Below, one piece after another: positions 22,701-31,376 of a stretch of 64,000 nt of DNA (position 1 is its first letter; each line of letters starts with the position of its first letter). This DNA is from Loripinus fragilis (taxonomy: Eukaryota; Mollusca; Bivalvia; Lucinida; Lucinidae). The notes beneath the pieces were generated by a model, which was given only the letters and a program-made list of their open reading frames with translations, was not told where the DNA came from and made no database searches. The DNA lies in contig OZ026514.1 in NCBI GenBank assembly GCA_964019695.1, positions 99,440,845 through 99,504,844 on the forward strand, in the 5' to 3' direction. Both the position numbers and the translations under genes were made by a program.

Positions 22701-25700
22701 CACATGAAATGGGCAATGACACATACCCATAGGTACCCATAGGTCCAGTAAAGCAAATTTTTGAGCCTAAAATTGTAATACATGTATTTTTCTAACCTAT
22801 CCGTTTATGCATATGTTTTGGGTGTTAAAAAAACCCCTCTCATTGAGACGGTTCTTTTGAGTACCTACAACATATGTTTTGGTTGAGAAATCAAAATATT
22901 TTTCAATTACACACTCTTATCTGGAAGCCTACTGACAGATCATAGAACATTTTTGTGTCTTGTATATAGTATTATATATGAGCTGCAACATGAGATTTCC
23001 AACAATGTGGTATGTGCGACCAGCAAAGCCTCAGATCAGCCAACGCATATGCCCAGTCTGATCAGAGCCGTTGCTAGTCGCTTGAGTATACTATGATTAT
23101 TAAGCTACTGACTGAACACCATTTGGAGTTTCTAAGCTTAAAAGGAGGCTGCACAGGCTCGTCTGAGTCTATTCATGTCAAAACCCACATTGTTGAAAAT
23201 CACATGTCTCGGCCCAAATGTCACTTACCCAATCTTTTTTTCTTTATTACAATATCATCATCGGGTTCTTTCTTAATTTCTATATCACACTCCTCCCCTT
23301 CATCTTCCTCGTCTTCTTCAGGGTCAAATGATAGTGCAGCTATCTACAAACAGAATGGGGAGCGCAGTGACTCAGTGGTAGAGTGCATGACTCGAGACCG
23401 AGGGGCCGCTGGTTCGAGCCTCACCTGCATCACTGCGTTGTGTCCTTGAGCAAGATACATTTATCCTTGCTTAGAACTGGTTCAACCCAGGAAGACCCGT
23501 CCCGATATAACTGAAAAATTGTTGACTGGGATGTAAAGAATCAAATGAAAAAAAAAAAACAAAACAAAAAAAAAACAGAATGAATAGGTGAAAACATGAG
23601 TGGGGAATATTTGAGCCTTGATGTAAAAAGACTTGACTTTGTTGCAAGCGAACAACAAAGGAGCAGACCTGGGCGCTAGGTTATAATACATTTTTCGTGC
23701 TCAACTCAAATGAGCATGAAATTTATCATGCTCATAAATATTAAAATACCAACAACTGTTGGCATTTTAATATTTATGAGCATGATAAATACATCATCTG
23801 AGCATCTGAAAGCAAGAAAAGTCTATTTTAGATTTTATGAGCTTTTGAAATTTCATGCTCAGTTGAGTTGAGCATGAAGAAAGTTTCATAGCCTCGGGAC
23901 CAGACTGTACATACAGAAGGATGAACGCCAGAGCATTTGGTAAACAAATAGCCCACCCATGAGTCGTAGAAATTTCAAAGAAAGTGGCAGCTGCAAATTG
24001 AAATGTGGCCTATTTTATACTTTCATTTTCTAGGTCACATGATACATTACCCAGCATCCTAAACAGGAATAAGAAAACGCAGAGTCATGCCCAAAGATAT
24101 TGTTCAGAATTTTATTTTTAGATGCAACTAGTTTTGTGATGAAGATGTCATTTAAATGAGGGCCTAAGAAAAAATACAAACTGTATCTAGCCTTTTTATT
24201 CATGTTATTTGCCTCATGTTTTATAAAGAGATACTGCATGGAACTTTGCAAAAATGCAAAATATTTTCACAATAAAAGAGCCTTGGCAGAGATAAAAGAA
24301 GCAACAAGCTATTTTAGCAGCTTTAAACAATACAGTAAAACCTGTGTAAAATGGCCACTCAAAAAGACCAAAAATTGGTTTTCAAGACCGATTATTGCTT
24401 AATGCAGGTTGAAAGTATTGCAGAATGCTCCAAGGAGCATTCTGCAATACTTTCGACCTTCACTAAGCTACCATTTGTTATTGAGATCTTTGTTTTGCCT
24501 ATTTTTGAGTGGCTGTTTTACACAGGTTTTACTGTACTTGCTATTTAACCTTTTTCTCCATAGGAATTGTTTCTATTTTTAGACAACATTCAATAACTCA
24601 AGCAAAATTTAAGGTAAGTTTGGATTACTTTAGAAAATATGGAAAATGAAGCATTTGCTCCAAAAGAGCAAAGGCTCCATTTTCCATAATATTTTCAAAC
24701 ACATAATATTTCAAAGGCGTCAAAAGGCGTTATAATGGAGCAAAGGGTAAAATATTAGCTGGGCAATAACTGAGGAAATTTAACAGCAAAAAATGCAATC
24801 CATTATTTTACTTTCTTGACATAGTAGAAAGATTTGTAAATGAAAAACTATTAAAAATTGTTCATGTATTATTTAGCAGCACTACAATATATTTACATTT
24901 TCAAAGCAAGCCTTTAATGAATCTTTAGATTTTTTTGCAACCGTTCATAGCCTCATGAACGACCCAAAATCTGATTGACAGCTGCAAAGCCCACTTGCCC
25001 GTGCAATTCGCTTCGAATATCAAGTTCATTCGTCAGATGTGACACTGGTGTTGTGATTGACAGGGAACCACACTTGAGTAGCACGTGCAAAACAAGCTTC
25101 TTGTTTGCTCCATTGGCTGTCCCTGTTCACACTGGCTGTTCTGCTTTTCCGTTTTACACTCCAACAAAACCGTTAATACGATTAAATATTAAATGCAAAA
25201 TTGTTTTATCTCCTAAATTATAAATAATTTCTTTTTAATAGTTATTTATAATAAAATGTAAATATAAGTAATAAATTCATTTTGGAAGGTTCATGGAATC
25301 ATGAATACTTCGGGTCTCTTGCAAAGTTAACGTGAAGCCCTTTGGGCTTCACTTAAAGGGCTTCACTTACTTTGCAAGAGACCCGAAGTATTCATGATTC
25401 CATGAACCTTCCAAAAATCGAATTCATTTCTTAAGTAATAGCAGTCTAATCTTTGCTGTCTCGATATCACAACAGAAAGCTTAACCTTATATCAAATTCA
25501 ATTTTCGGTAAACACAGGTTTAGATAAACAAAATTTTTGACGTAAAATTGTAAATATTTTCTTACTCAGCAGTTTTAACATACGTTTGGGTGCTCAAAAT
25601 AACCCTATCATTGAGATGATTCTTTTGAGTGTACCCACAACATGTTTTGGTTGAGAAATAAGAAAAATATTTTTTGTTACGCACTGTTAATATAAAGGCC

Positions 25701-28700
25701 TGGGTAAACTTTAGTTTTGTGTGTGTTTTCTTACTTGATGACCCAATAAACTTGTTAAGCAGGTCATAACAGCATAGGTCTTGATAAACAAAATTTTTGT
25801 GTATAAAATTGTGAAAATTTTTGTAGCTATCAGTGTAAACATTTGTTGTGGGTGCTCAAAAACCCATCGCACTGGGACTATATGACATATGTTTTCGCTA
25901 AGGAATAAGAAAATTAATTTATAATTACGCACTCTTCTCTAAATGCATGGCCAGATCACCTCTTAAATTGTCATGGGTGAATGTTCAAAATTTACAAAAT
26001 CCTGAACTTCAGAAATTCAAATCTTAAAACTTGCATTTCGCCTTCAAAATTAATACTAACAATTTTCAAGTTAAATTGTCAATTGTCTTTAGAATCTTAA
26101 ATTAGATTAACTGAAAATATATAAGTGAAGCTAATTTAATCTGCCTAATTCAGCATGTTAAGGCTTACGTTCAAAAAAGAAAGTCAGCCTCAAAATCCTG
26201 AATTCAGGATTAATCCTGAAAACTTTCACCCATGCATTGTTCATGGGCAGCACCTGAACAGATTTTGCTTTTCACATGAACCCTTTGTATACCAATGAAT
26301 TATTCCATCTACATGTAGTTTGATACAAGCCTGGGGTGGTTCATTGTTCATATCAAGGGATCACAGGTTGGAAATTTCCAAATAAAGATGTACTTCAAAC
26401 CCTGAAGATTGTTTATAACTTTGCAAACAGTGTAGACCCTGATGAAGGCATTTCCTCTGGGTCTTCAATGTTTGCCAAAGTACCCGTTTAGGGATTTCCA
26501 GCTGACATAGGGTTAACGTACCTTCATTTTCTCTTTCTTTTTCTTGTCAGCCTTGATTTTCTCCTTCAACCTGCTTTCAGCATCTTTCTTAGCCAATTGT
26601 TTTTCTCGCAGCTTCACCACATCTTCTTGTTTTGCTTTCATCTCAGTCAGTGTGACCAAACCTGAGAATGTACGGTAAATGTTCTAAAATTACGAACACT
26701 AGTTGCCTGGCCAAAATGCCCAGATAAACAGGGCAGACCTAGATCAGACTGCTTCTGAAGAAGCAGTCTGATCAGGGCCTTCCCTGTTTATTATCCTGAC
26801 AAGCATTTATGAGTTGTAGACCTGATTACCAACATTTTATTTGAGGTCAGAAAGAGAAAAGTGTTCAGAATTTTAGAAATTACTGTAAGCCGTCTCATGA
26901 TATTTGATACATGTACTACAAATATTGCATTATAAGCATCCAGCTGAGGATCAGTCGATGAGTTTACACAGCCATGCTATCTCATCGCAGCCTTCAATTC
27001 TTGCACACAAAAATAGTACATTTTGTAACATCTGGTTCTATTTTACAAAACAACACATAACCATTCAAGGTTCATACAGGCAAGTTTGTGTAAAATTCAA
27101 GGACTTTTCAAGGACTTTTTAAAGACTTTCCTCTTGTTTTCAAGGTCTGAAAACTTATATAAAATACTGATTTACACCTTAAAATACTACTTCAGAAATG
27201 TTGGACTGCTTAACTTTAAAATATTAGTTTTAGAAAATATCTATAAAATCGTGCTGCACTAAATAAAGATACCACGATTTTATACTGATAAAGGTCTCCA
27301 AAGACAGTGTTGAATACTCCTGAAAATGGTAAAATTCAAGGACTTTTCAAGGCCTTTGAATGTTTTTCAAGTACTTTTCAAGGCAAGTTTAATTTTCAAG
27401 GACTTCTTAAGACAGACCTGTATATTCAAGTACTTTTCAAGCCTGTGCGAACCCTGCCATTAAAGTGTCTACAAAAATGAATCTGAAAATGTTGTCCGCT
27501 AAAGTTGTCTGCTGGCTATACTTGCTAACATTGTTAACTAATGTAAATGTGGAGACAAACAGTGTATGTAAAAAACTGCTTCCAAAACTTTTCAGCAGAC
27601 AACAAAAACCGGCAACTTTTGTTGTGATTGGCCCTTTAAGGGTTAATATGCTTATCTACAGGCACTTGGCAATCATGGTCTATAGTGAGAAGTTAAATAT
27701 AATAGCTTTGATGAAATGTGAAGATCATCACACAAAAAGCTAATACAGGTTTTGCCTTATATTTGCCTATACTAAAACAAGGGCAATAACTAAAGTGTTA
27801 AGAGGTTGATTTTGACCAAACTTATAGGATATCGAGAGTCCATGATACTAATCATTTGTACCAATAATGAATCAAATCTGACCGATAGGTACTGAGATAT
27901 GGTTATGGACAGACAAAAAGTGTGGACGGAATGGACAAACGGACAACGCCAAAGCTATATCCCTCCGACTTCGGCGGGGGATAATAATATGACAGCAAAA
28001 CAAGGATGGAGTGCAGTGGCTCAGTTGGCAGAGGGCTAGACTGGGGATCTGAGGGTTGCTAGTTCGAGATTCACGGCTGATGAAGTCACTGTAATGACAC
28101 GTTATCCAGTGCTTAACACTGGTTCAACATTATTACTCAGGACAACAGGAAGTTGTCCGCACATGACCGAAAAATTGTTGACTGGGTTGTAGAGCATCAA
28201 AAAAGGAAAAAAATTGTAAAATAATCTTGTTTCAGAATCTGTATCACTACACATTTCATATGGATGCTTATTATATAATGAAGGACTCAGATCTCATTGG
28301 TTCTGTCAGAGGGTGATCATGTGCAGAAGACAATAAATACTTCATATTACATGGTTTTCAGGTAGTGACATTACAAGCCATGCAACATGAAGTTAAATCG
28401 CATGTTTTTTCGGAGGTGACATCTTAACGTCAAGTAATGACACATGGTTGCTCTGTAATATCTACAAGAACATGAAATACATTATGTATCTTAATCATAC
28501 AAGAAAACAATTTCCAACTTACATTTGTGTATGCTCGTTAGATATTTAGGGGATAGCTGTATTCAAAATTTTCATTTGGGGAGGTATATGGTTGGATAAA
28601 TGGTCAGAAGTTCAGTTTTACGAAATGCATTTGGTTATCCCATTCTAATGCACTAGTAACATTTTTCCTTCAAAGAGATAGTGAGAATGTAGTATGTTGC

Positions 28701-29460
28701 GCCTAACTCCAGTGGCTGCCAGCTTCATAAAACCGCTTGCCAGATGCAAAAAACCACTTGTCAGCCGGTGAAAAGTAAAGTTACCTAATGACGTCAAATT
28801 TGTGACAGTATATCGCAATATACTGTCGCAAAAGTAGCAAACTTATTCTGGATGCTGCCAACATTGAGATCTTTCATACTTAACTATGGTATTTGATTTC
28901 AACTGTTGCTCAATGGCATCATAATGTGTAGCAAACTTATTCTGGATGCTGCCAATATTGAGATCTTTCATACATACCTATGGTATTTGATTTTAACTGT
29001 TGCTTTATATAAAGCATCATAATGTGTAGCAAACTTATTCTGGATGCTGCCAACATTGAGATCTTTCATACATACCTATGGTATTTGATTTTAACTGTTG
29101 CTCTATAAGGCATTGTAATGTGTAGCAATCTTATTCTGGATGCTGCCAACATTGAGATCTTTCATACATACCTATGGTATTTGATTTTAACTGTTGCTTT
29201 ATAAAGCATCGTAATGTGTAGCAAACTTATTCTGGATGCTGCCAACATTGAGATCTTTCATACTTACCTATGGTATTTGATTTCAACTGTTGCTCTATGG
29301 CATCATAATGTGTGGCAAACTTATTCTGGATGCTGCCAACATTAAGATCTTCTTCGATTTTCTTTTTCTTGTGCTCTAACTCTTCCTGCTCTTTCTGTCG
29401 TTTCTTCATCAAAATCTGCGCCCTACCACCCTCTGAAGCTGCCCCTTTGTAGTGAGCCAT
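16211..29460 (-). CDS. FAM50: FAM50/XAP5 family protein, complete five-exon gene
   Basis: Coding exons on the minus strand are 29460-29268, 26661-26522, 23343-23229, 19637-19568 and 16721-16211. They total 1029 nt, 342 residues plus TGA, close to the ~339 residues of human FAM50A. All junctions are GT-AG and keep frame (phases 1, 0, 1, 2). The start is [14 protein letters not shown], the family N-terminus. Residues 10-110 are a charged coiled coil ending in a lysine cluster (101-111), then an acidic run (118-131), then the XAP5 domain from about residue 174 ([50 protein letters not shown]). The family is nuclear; human FAM50A associates with spliceosomal proteins (established). A spliceosome-linked role here is inferred. 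A/B paralogue assignment is not attempted. Introns carry an exceptional TE load. Confidence 0.96.
16741..17160. mobile_element. MITE with CAGTAAAACCTG TIR and TA TSD, interrupted by a SINE
   Basis: Ends CAGTAAAACCTGTCTTAAGC and GCTTAAGACAGGTTTTACTG are inverted and flanked by TA. A central hairpin is built on GCAGAATGCTCC. Intact copies are at 24333-24534 and 29966-30170. TA target plus CAGT ends suggests a pogo-like Tc1/mariner MITE (inference). Confidence 0.88.
16797..16997 (-). mobile_element. tRNA-derived SINE inserted in a MITE
   Basis: A minus-strand copy of the GGGAGCGCAG family: tRNA-like head at the right (CTGAGCCACTGCGCTCCC), A/T tail at the left. A direct repeat TTTTTTTTCAGAC flanks it (ending near 16796 and near 17012). 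It inserted after the MITE did. Confidence 0.9.
17388..17742. mobile_element. MITE with CAGGGTTCATACAGG TIR and 5-bp TSD, copy 1
   Basis: Ends CAGGGTTCATACAGGCAAG and CTTTTCAAGCCTGTGTGAACCCTG-type are inverted. The TSD is TTCTT (17383-17387 and 17743-17747). The interior is rich in TTCAAGGACTTTTCAAGG. Copies at 27066-27456 (CCATT) and 39252-42432 (TCTTA) have the same TSD length. hAT-like ends with 5-bp TSD suggest a hAT5-type group (inference). Confidence 0.9.
17944..18050. repeat. H-family palindrome
   Basis: AACAGATTGGATCATGATCA pairs with CTGATCTGGTTCCAATCTGTT around a short loop, flanked by GTCTGCTC and GACACTAAG. Confidence 0.7.
18502..18760. mobile_element. MITE, GGCCAAATAAAAAAATA TIR, copy 2 (Harbinger-like)
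   Basis: Ends GGCCAAATAAAAAAATAG and TATTTTTTTATTTGGCC have TTA on both flanks. The central palindrome TTTTATGCATTTTGGAAGGC and complement matches copy 1. Confidence 0.85.
18770..19480. other. FAM50 intron 4, unassigned part
   Basis: No repeat or exon is recognised between the MITE at 18502-18760 and the half copy of family C near 19480. Confidence 0.4.
19480..19560. repeat. Half copy of family C palindromic element
   Basis: Only one arm and its outer flank are present (GAGCACCCAAAACATATGTT, GGTAAGAAAATA-like), ending about 10 bp from the FAM50 exon 4 donor. Confidence 0.6.
19568..19637 (-). CDS. FAM50: FAM50 exon 4
   Basis: A 70-bp exon encoding [20 protein letters not shown], a hallmark FAM50 stretch. 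Acceptor TTTTATAG|, donor |GTAAAC. The acceptor region (TTCTTTCCTATAAAACAAGA) has close relatives at about 20174 and 20483. Confidence 0.94.
19887..20005. repeat. H-family palindrome, best conserved copy
   Basis: AAACAGATTGGATCCAGATCA, then GGCCCGACATTTTGTCGGGCC at the tip, then TGGGTCCAAACTGTTTGCAAA. It is followed by the usual GCAGACAACAAAAG tail. Confidence 0.8.
20138..20510. repeat. Direct duplication flanking a palindromic MITE
   Basis: 20138-20202 and 20447-20510 are near-copies (AGAATATACTACAACATATG, GCCAGCACATGAGATTC, CCTATAAAACAAG). Between them is the AGGTTATAAAAC MITE (20203-20449). The same block resembles the FAM50 exon 4 acceptor region. Confidence 0.7.
20203..20449. mobile_element. 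Palindromic MITE, AGGTTATAAAAC family, copy 2
   Basis: CAGGCCCTGAGGTTATAAAA at the left, AACCTTGGGGCCAG at the right, and TTCATGCTCAACTCAACTTA inside. Related to 3017-3237 and 23666-23903. Confidence 0.8.
20640..20800. mobile_element. Family C palindromic element, copy with compensatory arm change
   Basis: The stem reads AAAAGAACTGTCT (from 20718) and AGACAGTTCTTTT (20736-20748). Other copies have CCG/CGG where this one has CTG/CAG, so pairing is kept. Confidence 0.85.
21470..21545. repeat. H-family palindrome
   Basis: GCAAACAGAGTATACCCTGA and GATCTGGGTCTGCTCTGTTT form an imperfect hairpin. Confidence 0.6.
21660..22020. repeat. Diverged copy of the ~340-bp Q repeat split by a family C element
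   Basis: 21675-21750 (GCTGCTGTCCATTCTAAAAC, GGTGATTCTGTTGTTCTTGA) and 21940-22015 (CTTTCTAGTTTGGCAATCAT) match the start and middle of the Q repeats at 44930-56000. The family C element at 21775-21935 lies between them. Confidence 0.55.
21775..21935. mobile_element. Family C palindromic element
   Basis: A near-perfect hairpin with AACATATGTTGTGGGTACTC and GAGCACCCAAAACATATGTT as outer arms. A second copy begins about 110 bp further on, a recurring paired arrangement. Confidence 0.88.
22045..22195. mobile_element. Family C palindromic element
   Basis: ACATATGTTTTGGGTGCTCA, AAGAACCGTCTCACTGAGAC, then the complement ending ACCCACAACATATGTTTTGG. Confidence 0.88.
22287..22595 (-). mobile_element. 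tRNA-derived SINE, second family, minus strand
   Basis: Reading the minus strand from 22595: GGCCGTGTTGCGCAGTAGGT (A-box-like), then GGGTTTGATCCC (B-box-like), then a long body ending in CAAACAAACAAACA. The pol III boxes mark a tRNA-derived SINE distinct from the GGGAGCGCAG family. Confidence 0.8.
22750..22925. mobile_element. Family C palindromic element, decayed arm
   Basis: One arm is altered (GGTGTTAAAAAAACCCCTCT) while the other keeps GAGACGGTTCTTTTGAGTAC and ACAACATATGTTTTGG. Confidence 0.8.
22990..23216. repeat. Dispersed repeat shared with 59795-60002
   Basis: Both copies read ACAATGTGGTATGTGC.ACCAG, GCTACTGACTGAACA.CAT, AAAAGGAGG.TGCACAGGCTC and AAATCACATGTC. The right end here lies about 12 bp from the FAM50 exon 3 donor. 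Confidence 0.8.
23229..23343 (-). CDS. FAM50: FAM50 exon 3
   Basis: It encodes residues 112-149 plus one base: [15 protein letters not shown], then basic IVIKKKRLG. Acceptor TTTGTAG|, donor |GTAAGT. Repeats press on both sides: a SINE copy starts 15 bp beyond the acceptor end, and a dispersed repeat ends about 12 bp beyond the donor. Confidence 0.94.
23358..23572 (+). mobile_element. tRNA-derived SINE next to FAM50 exon 3
   Basis: GGGAGCGCAGTGACTCAGTG head, B box GGTTCGAGCC, usual body, A-rich tail. TSD AAACAGAATG at 23348-23357 and 23573-23582. The left TSD lies only a few bases from the exon 3 acceptor at 23345-23344. Confidence 0.93.
23666..23903. mobile_element. Palindromic MITE, AGGTTATAAAAC family, copy 3
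   Basis: Begins GCTAGGTTATAATACATTTT; the centre is an inverted AATATTTATGAGCATGATAA; ends GTTTCATAGCCTCGGGACCAG. Same architecture as copies at 3017 and 20203. Confidence 0.8.
24333..24534. mobile_element. MITE with CAGTAAAACCTG TIR, intact copy
   Basis: 202 bp between TA dinucleotides. Ends CAGTAAAACCTGTGTAAAAT and ACACAGGTTTTACTG; central inverted GAAAGTATTGCAGAATGCTC. Confidence 0.92.
24890..25440. repeat. Dispersed repeat (second copy) with a large hairpin
   Basis: Shares TTCATAGCCTCATGAACG and ATATAAGTAATAAATTC with 11330-11780, and ends in the long hairpin listed separately. No TSD determined. Confidence 0.6.
25281..25415. repeat. Hairpin with 47-bp perfect arms
   Basis: 25281-25327 is perfectly complementary to 25369-25415 (arm begins TTTGGAAGGTTCATGGAATC). 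The 41-bp loop itself contains GTGAAGCCC/GGGCTTCAC. The perfection suggests a recent event or gene conversion. Confidence 0.95.
25510..25700. mobile_element. Family C palindromic element, decayed
   Basis: Extended left flank CACAGGTTTAGATAAACAAA is visible; hairpin AACATACG...CATTGAGATGATTCTTTTGA is eroded. Confidence 0.75.
25775..25945. mobile_element. Family C palindromic element, truncated
   Basis: TTGATAAACAAAATTTTTGT flank, AACATTTGTTGTGGGTGCTC arm and GACATATGTTTTCG arm remain; the central stem is mostly lost. Confidence 0.7.
25974..26235. mobile_element. Short TIR-like element, GGTGAA ends
   Basis: CATGGGTGAATGTTCA and AAAACTTTCACCCATG-like ends are inverted. Interior motif CCTCAAAATCCTGAATTCAG is shared with 16153. 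Related to the outer element at 15545-16195. Confidence 0.6.
26410..26490. repeat. H-family palindrome, diverged
   Basis: TTTGCAAACAGTGTAGACCC and CTGGGTCTTCAATGTTTGCC form the arms. Confidence 0.5.
26522..26661 (-). CDS. FAM50: FAM50 exon 2
   Basis: It encodes [20 protein letters not shown] and the following lysine-rich coiled coil through residue 111. Acceptor is CATTCTCAG| and donor |GTACGT. The LVTL..MKAKQE stretch is conserved with vertebrate FAM50. Confidence 0.95.
26742..26771. repeat. Hairpin, 14-bp perfect arms, 2-nt loop
   Basis: ATCAGACTGCTTCT and AGAAGCAGTCTGAT are joined by GA. Outer inverted CAGGG/CCCTG and AATAA-type arms extend it from about 26712 to 26802. Confidence 0.85.
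27066..27456. mobile_element. MITE with CAGGGTTCATACAGG TIR, copy 2
   Basis: Ends CAAGGTTCATACAGGCAAG and CTGTGCGAACCCTG; TSD CCATT at 27061-27065 and 27457-27461. Interior TTCAAGGACTTTTCAAGG repeats as in copy 1. Confidence 0.92.
27780..27990. repeat. Diverged repeat ending CGACTTCGGCGGGGGATAAT
   Basis: GGGCAATAACTAAAG, then GACCAAACTTATAGG, GACGGAATGGACAAACGG and a terminal TCCCTCCGACTTCGGCGGGG. I recall such tails as common in mollusc intergenic repeats, but no second full copy is present here. Confidence 0.45.
28004..28210 (+). mobile_element. tRNA-derived SINE, diverged
   Basis: GGAGTGCAGTGGCTCAGTTG head, B-box-like AGTTCGAGATTC, then GGTTCAACATTATTACTCAG and an A-rich tail. Similar plan to the GGGAGCGCAG family but clearly older; TSD not found. 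Confidence 0.7.
28834..29355. repeat. Tandem amplification of FAM50 exon 1 end plus splice donor
   Basis: Units of about 94-98 bp start (GTAGCAAACTTATTCTGG) at 28834, 28928, 29026, 29122 and 29218; a sixth, exonic and partial, begins at 29312. Each unit covers the last ~26 codons of exon 1, the donor and the start of the intron. The functional donor (29267-29266) belongs to the unit starting 29218. Units starting 28928, 29026 and 29122 keep a GTATGT donor; the unit starting 28834 has lost its GT. Confidence 0.93.
29268..29460 (-). CDS. FAM50: FAM50 exon 1
   Basis: It encodes residues 1-64 plus the first base of Gly65. The ATG is at 29460-29458 and matches the conserved family start. The donor is ATAG|GTAAGT with GT at 29267-29266. 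The 3' half of the exon, including the donor, belongs to a ~95-bp unit tandemly amplified in the intron. Confidence 0.95.
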
Positions 29461-29564
29461 CTTGAAACTTGCCTATGCTCGCTCAACCCTTTCTAAACTG
29501 GAAACAAAAGAACTTGTATACAGTGCAGTCCCTATATAACACCAGGCCTCCTGATAAGAGTGCG

Positions 29565-29735
29565 TATTGGAAAATTATTTTCTTTATTTCTCATCCAAAT
29601 CATATGTTGTGGGTACTCAAAAGAAACGTCTCAATGGGACGATTCTTTTGAGCACCTAAAACACATGTTTAAATAAATGGGTAAGAAAATAATTACATTT
29701 TTACGCAAATAAAATTTGCTTATCTGGACCTATGT
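29565..29735. mobile_element. Family C palindromic element
   Basis: Same outer flanks as 7650-7830 (TTATTTCTCATCCAAATCAT; GGTAAGAAAATAATTACATT). Lies just upstream of the FAM50 start codon. Confidence 0.85.
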
Positions 29736-29764
29736 AACACACCACTTTATAACACAGATTTGGA

Positions 29765-29950
29765 TATAGCACCACAGGTTTAGATAAACAAATATTTTAG
29801 AGTAAAATTGTAAATAATTTCTTCCCCATAATTTTTATTCTACGTTTTGGGGGCTCAAAAGAACCCTCTCATTGAAACAGTTCTTTTAAGTACCCACAGC
29901 ATTTGTTTTGGTTGAGAAATAAGAAAATCATATTTCTGTTATGCACCCCT
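29765..29950. mobile_element. Family C palindromic element, second of a pair
   Basis: CACAGGTTTAGATAAACAAA flank, TACGTTTTGGGGGCTCAAAA and ACCCACAGCATTTGTTTTGG arms. Confidence 0.8.
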
Positions 29951-29965
29951 AACTAAAGGCCTATA

Positions 29966-30170
29966 CAGTAAGACCTGTGTAAAACGGCCACTTTCAAAAG
30001 GACCAAAAATGTTTTTCAAGAAGGATTTTCGCTTAATGCAGGTCTAAAGTAATGCAGAATGCTCCGATGGGACCATCCTGCAATACTGTCGACCTGCATA
30101 AAGCTTCCATTTGTCATTAAGACCTTTGTTTTGTCTTCTTTTGAGTGGCCGTTTTACACAGGTTTTACTG
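29966..30170. mobile_element. MITE with CAGTAAAACCTG TIR, copy 3
   Basis: TA on both sides; ends CAGTAAGACCTGTGTAAAAC and TTTTACACAGGTTTTACTG; central palindrome slightly decayed. Confidence 0.9.
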
Positions 30171-30174
30171 TATA

Positions 30175-30605
30175 ACACAGTCATGTTGTGGCTCCCAAAA
30201 TTTTCCTACCATGAAATTTTACACAGGAACTTGTTGGATTCAAATTATGGTAAATGTTCTAAAATCTGAAGGATTCAGCATGTAAAATTCGAGCATGATT
30301 CTTTTCTTCATTTCTTTTCTTCATTTGTGTGAGCTGCTTACTGCGCTTCTGCATTATATTATACTCCCTTTATACAATCACTGTCAACTGAGCTCTAGGA
30401 TCTGATGCGATATGTGCTTAACTAAATGTGCTTGCACGAAGTCCAAAAGCAGTCTAATCACCTTTACTGTAGAATGGAATGTGTAAGCTGGTACCAAAAG
30501 AGGTGACAGCTAAGCTGCTACCTTTTTTCTTTTTTTATTAAACTTTGCACTTTCTCTTTTAAACCCTTTCTGTGTTGCTCTATTCATTGTCCAAAACATT
30601 ACTAA
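30175..30605. other. Unassigned stretch upstream of FAM50
   Basis: No repeat, RNA or exon recognised. Confidence 0.4.
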
Positions 30606-30608
30606 CTT

Positions 30609-31376
30609 TGTTACGTGCCAGGCGTAACTAGAAACAAATTCAGGAAACCAAAATTTGCTATTTGGAAAGTTAGCAAAAAGCACTTTTAAAATTTAACAAA
30701 ATTTATTAAAAATGAAATTTTCATTTACAATAAGCTATGGAAAATAGTTATACAATCAAAGAGAATCTAATTTACAATACCTTTTATGTCCAAACTGTCC
30801 CTCAGAATATTTATCAACTCAAGTCTTTCAGCAGTTTCTGATCCCCAGATTTTGAAGTTAAATCTAAATGAAAACTAAGTCTGAATCCAAAACTGAATAA
30901 TCCAAAGTAATCCAGAATGAATAAATTAAACACAGTATTCCACTACAGAACTCCAGTACAAAAGGTTTAGACTTTCAAATGGTGAAATTATTTCAAAGAT
31001 GCCCTTATGAAAAATTTACTCTTATATATACTGTTTAAGAAATTTCTAGAACACTCAGGAAACAACTATGATATCATATGCTAAATATAAAACATTCTGG
31101 AAAGTTCTACATTCTGCTGGATGATTCCACTGAATTCCAGAACCTACTCAGAGCTTCTATTGGCATGGAAAAGAAAATTCTAGAAAGATCTGGACTTTTC
31201 TCCAAGGTTCAAGAACCATCTAGATGATAATTCATCCTTCTAGAAAAATCTTATAACCAAATAAATACCTTGTTTACAACAACTTATTTACCATCAATGT
31301 CTCCAATATCTGGGTCAGCAGAAACTACCGTAAGTAAACAAAATATGAAATAGATAAACAACATACATATGTTACA
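30609..31376 (-). mobile_element. Putative solo LTR, minus-oriented, with TSD ACTT
   Basis: The minus strand starts TGTAACATATG and ends GGCACGTAACA, the TG...CA form, with a 4-bp direct repeat ACTT at 30605-30608 and 31377-31380. Minus-strand order is six TTCnnGAA motifs (31245-31044), a TATA-box-like TATATATAAG (31030-31021), and an AATAAA at 30707-30702. This matches U3-R-U5 logic. No internal domain or second LTR is present, so it would be a solo LTR. The ~4-bp TSD is compatible with Ty3-type integration (inference). Confidence 0.6.
31044..31245 (-). promoter_or_regulatory. Cluster of heat-shock-element-like motifs
   Basis: TTCnnGAA occurs at 31044, 31095, 31135, 31178, 31208 and 31238. 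The 31095 site extends to TTCTGGAAAGTTC, three alternating HSF half-sites. They lie 14-215 bp upstream of the TATA-like box on the minus strand. Sequence similarity only; activity is untested. Confidence 0.5.
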
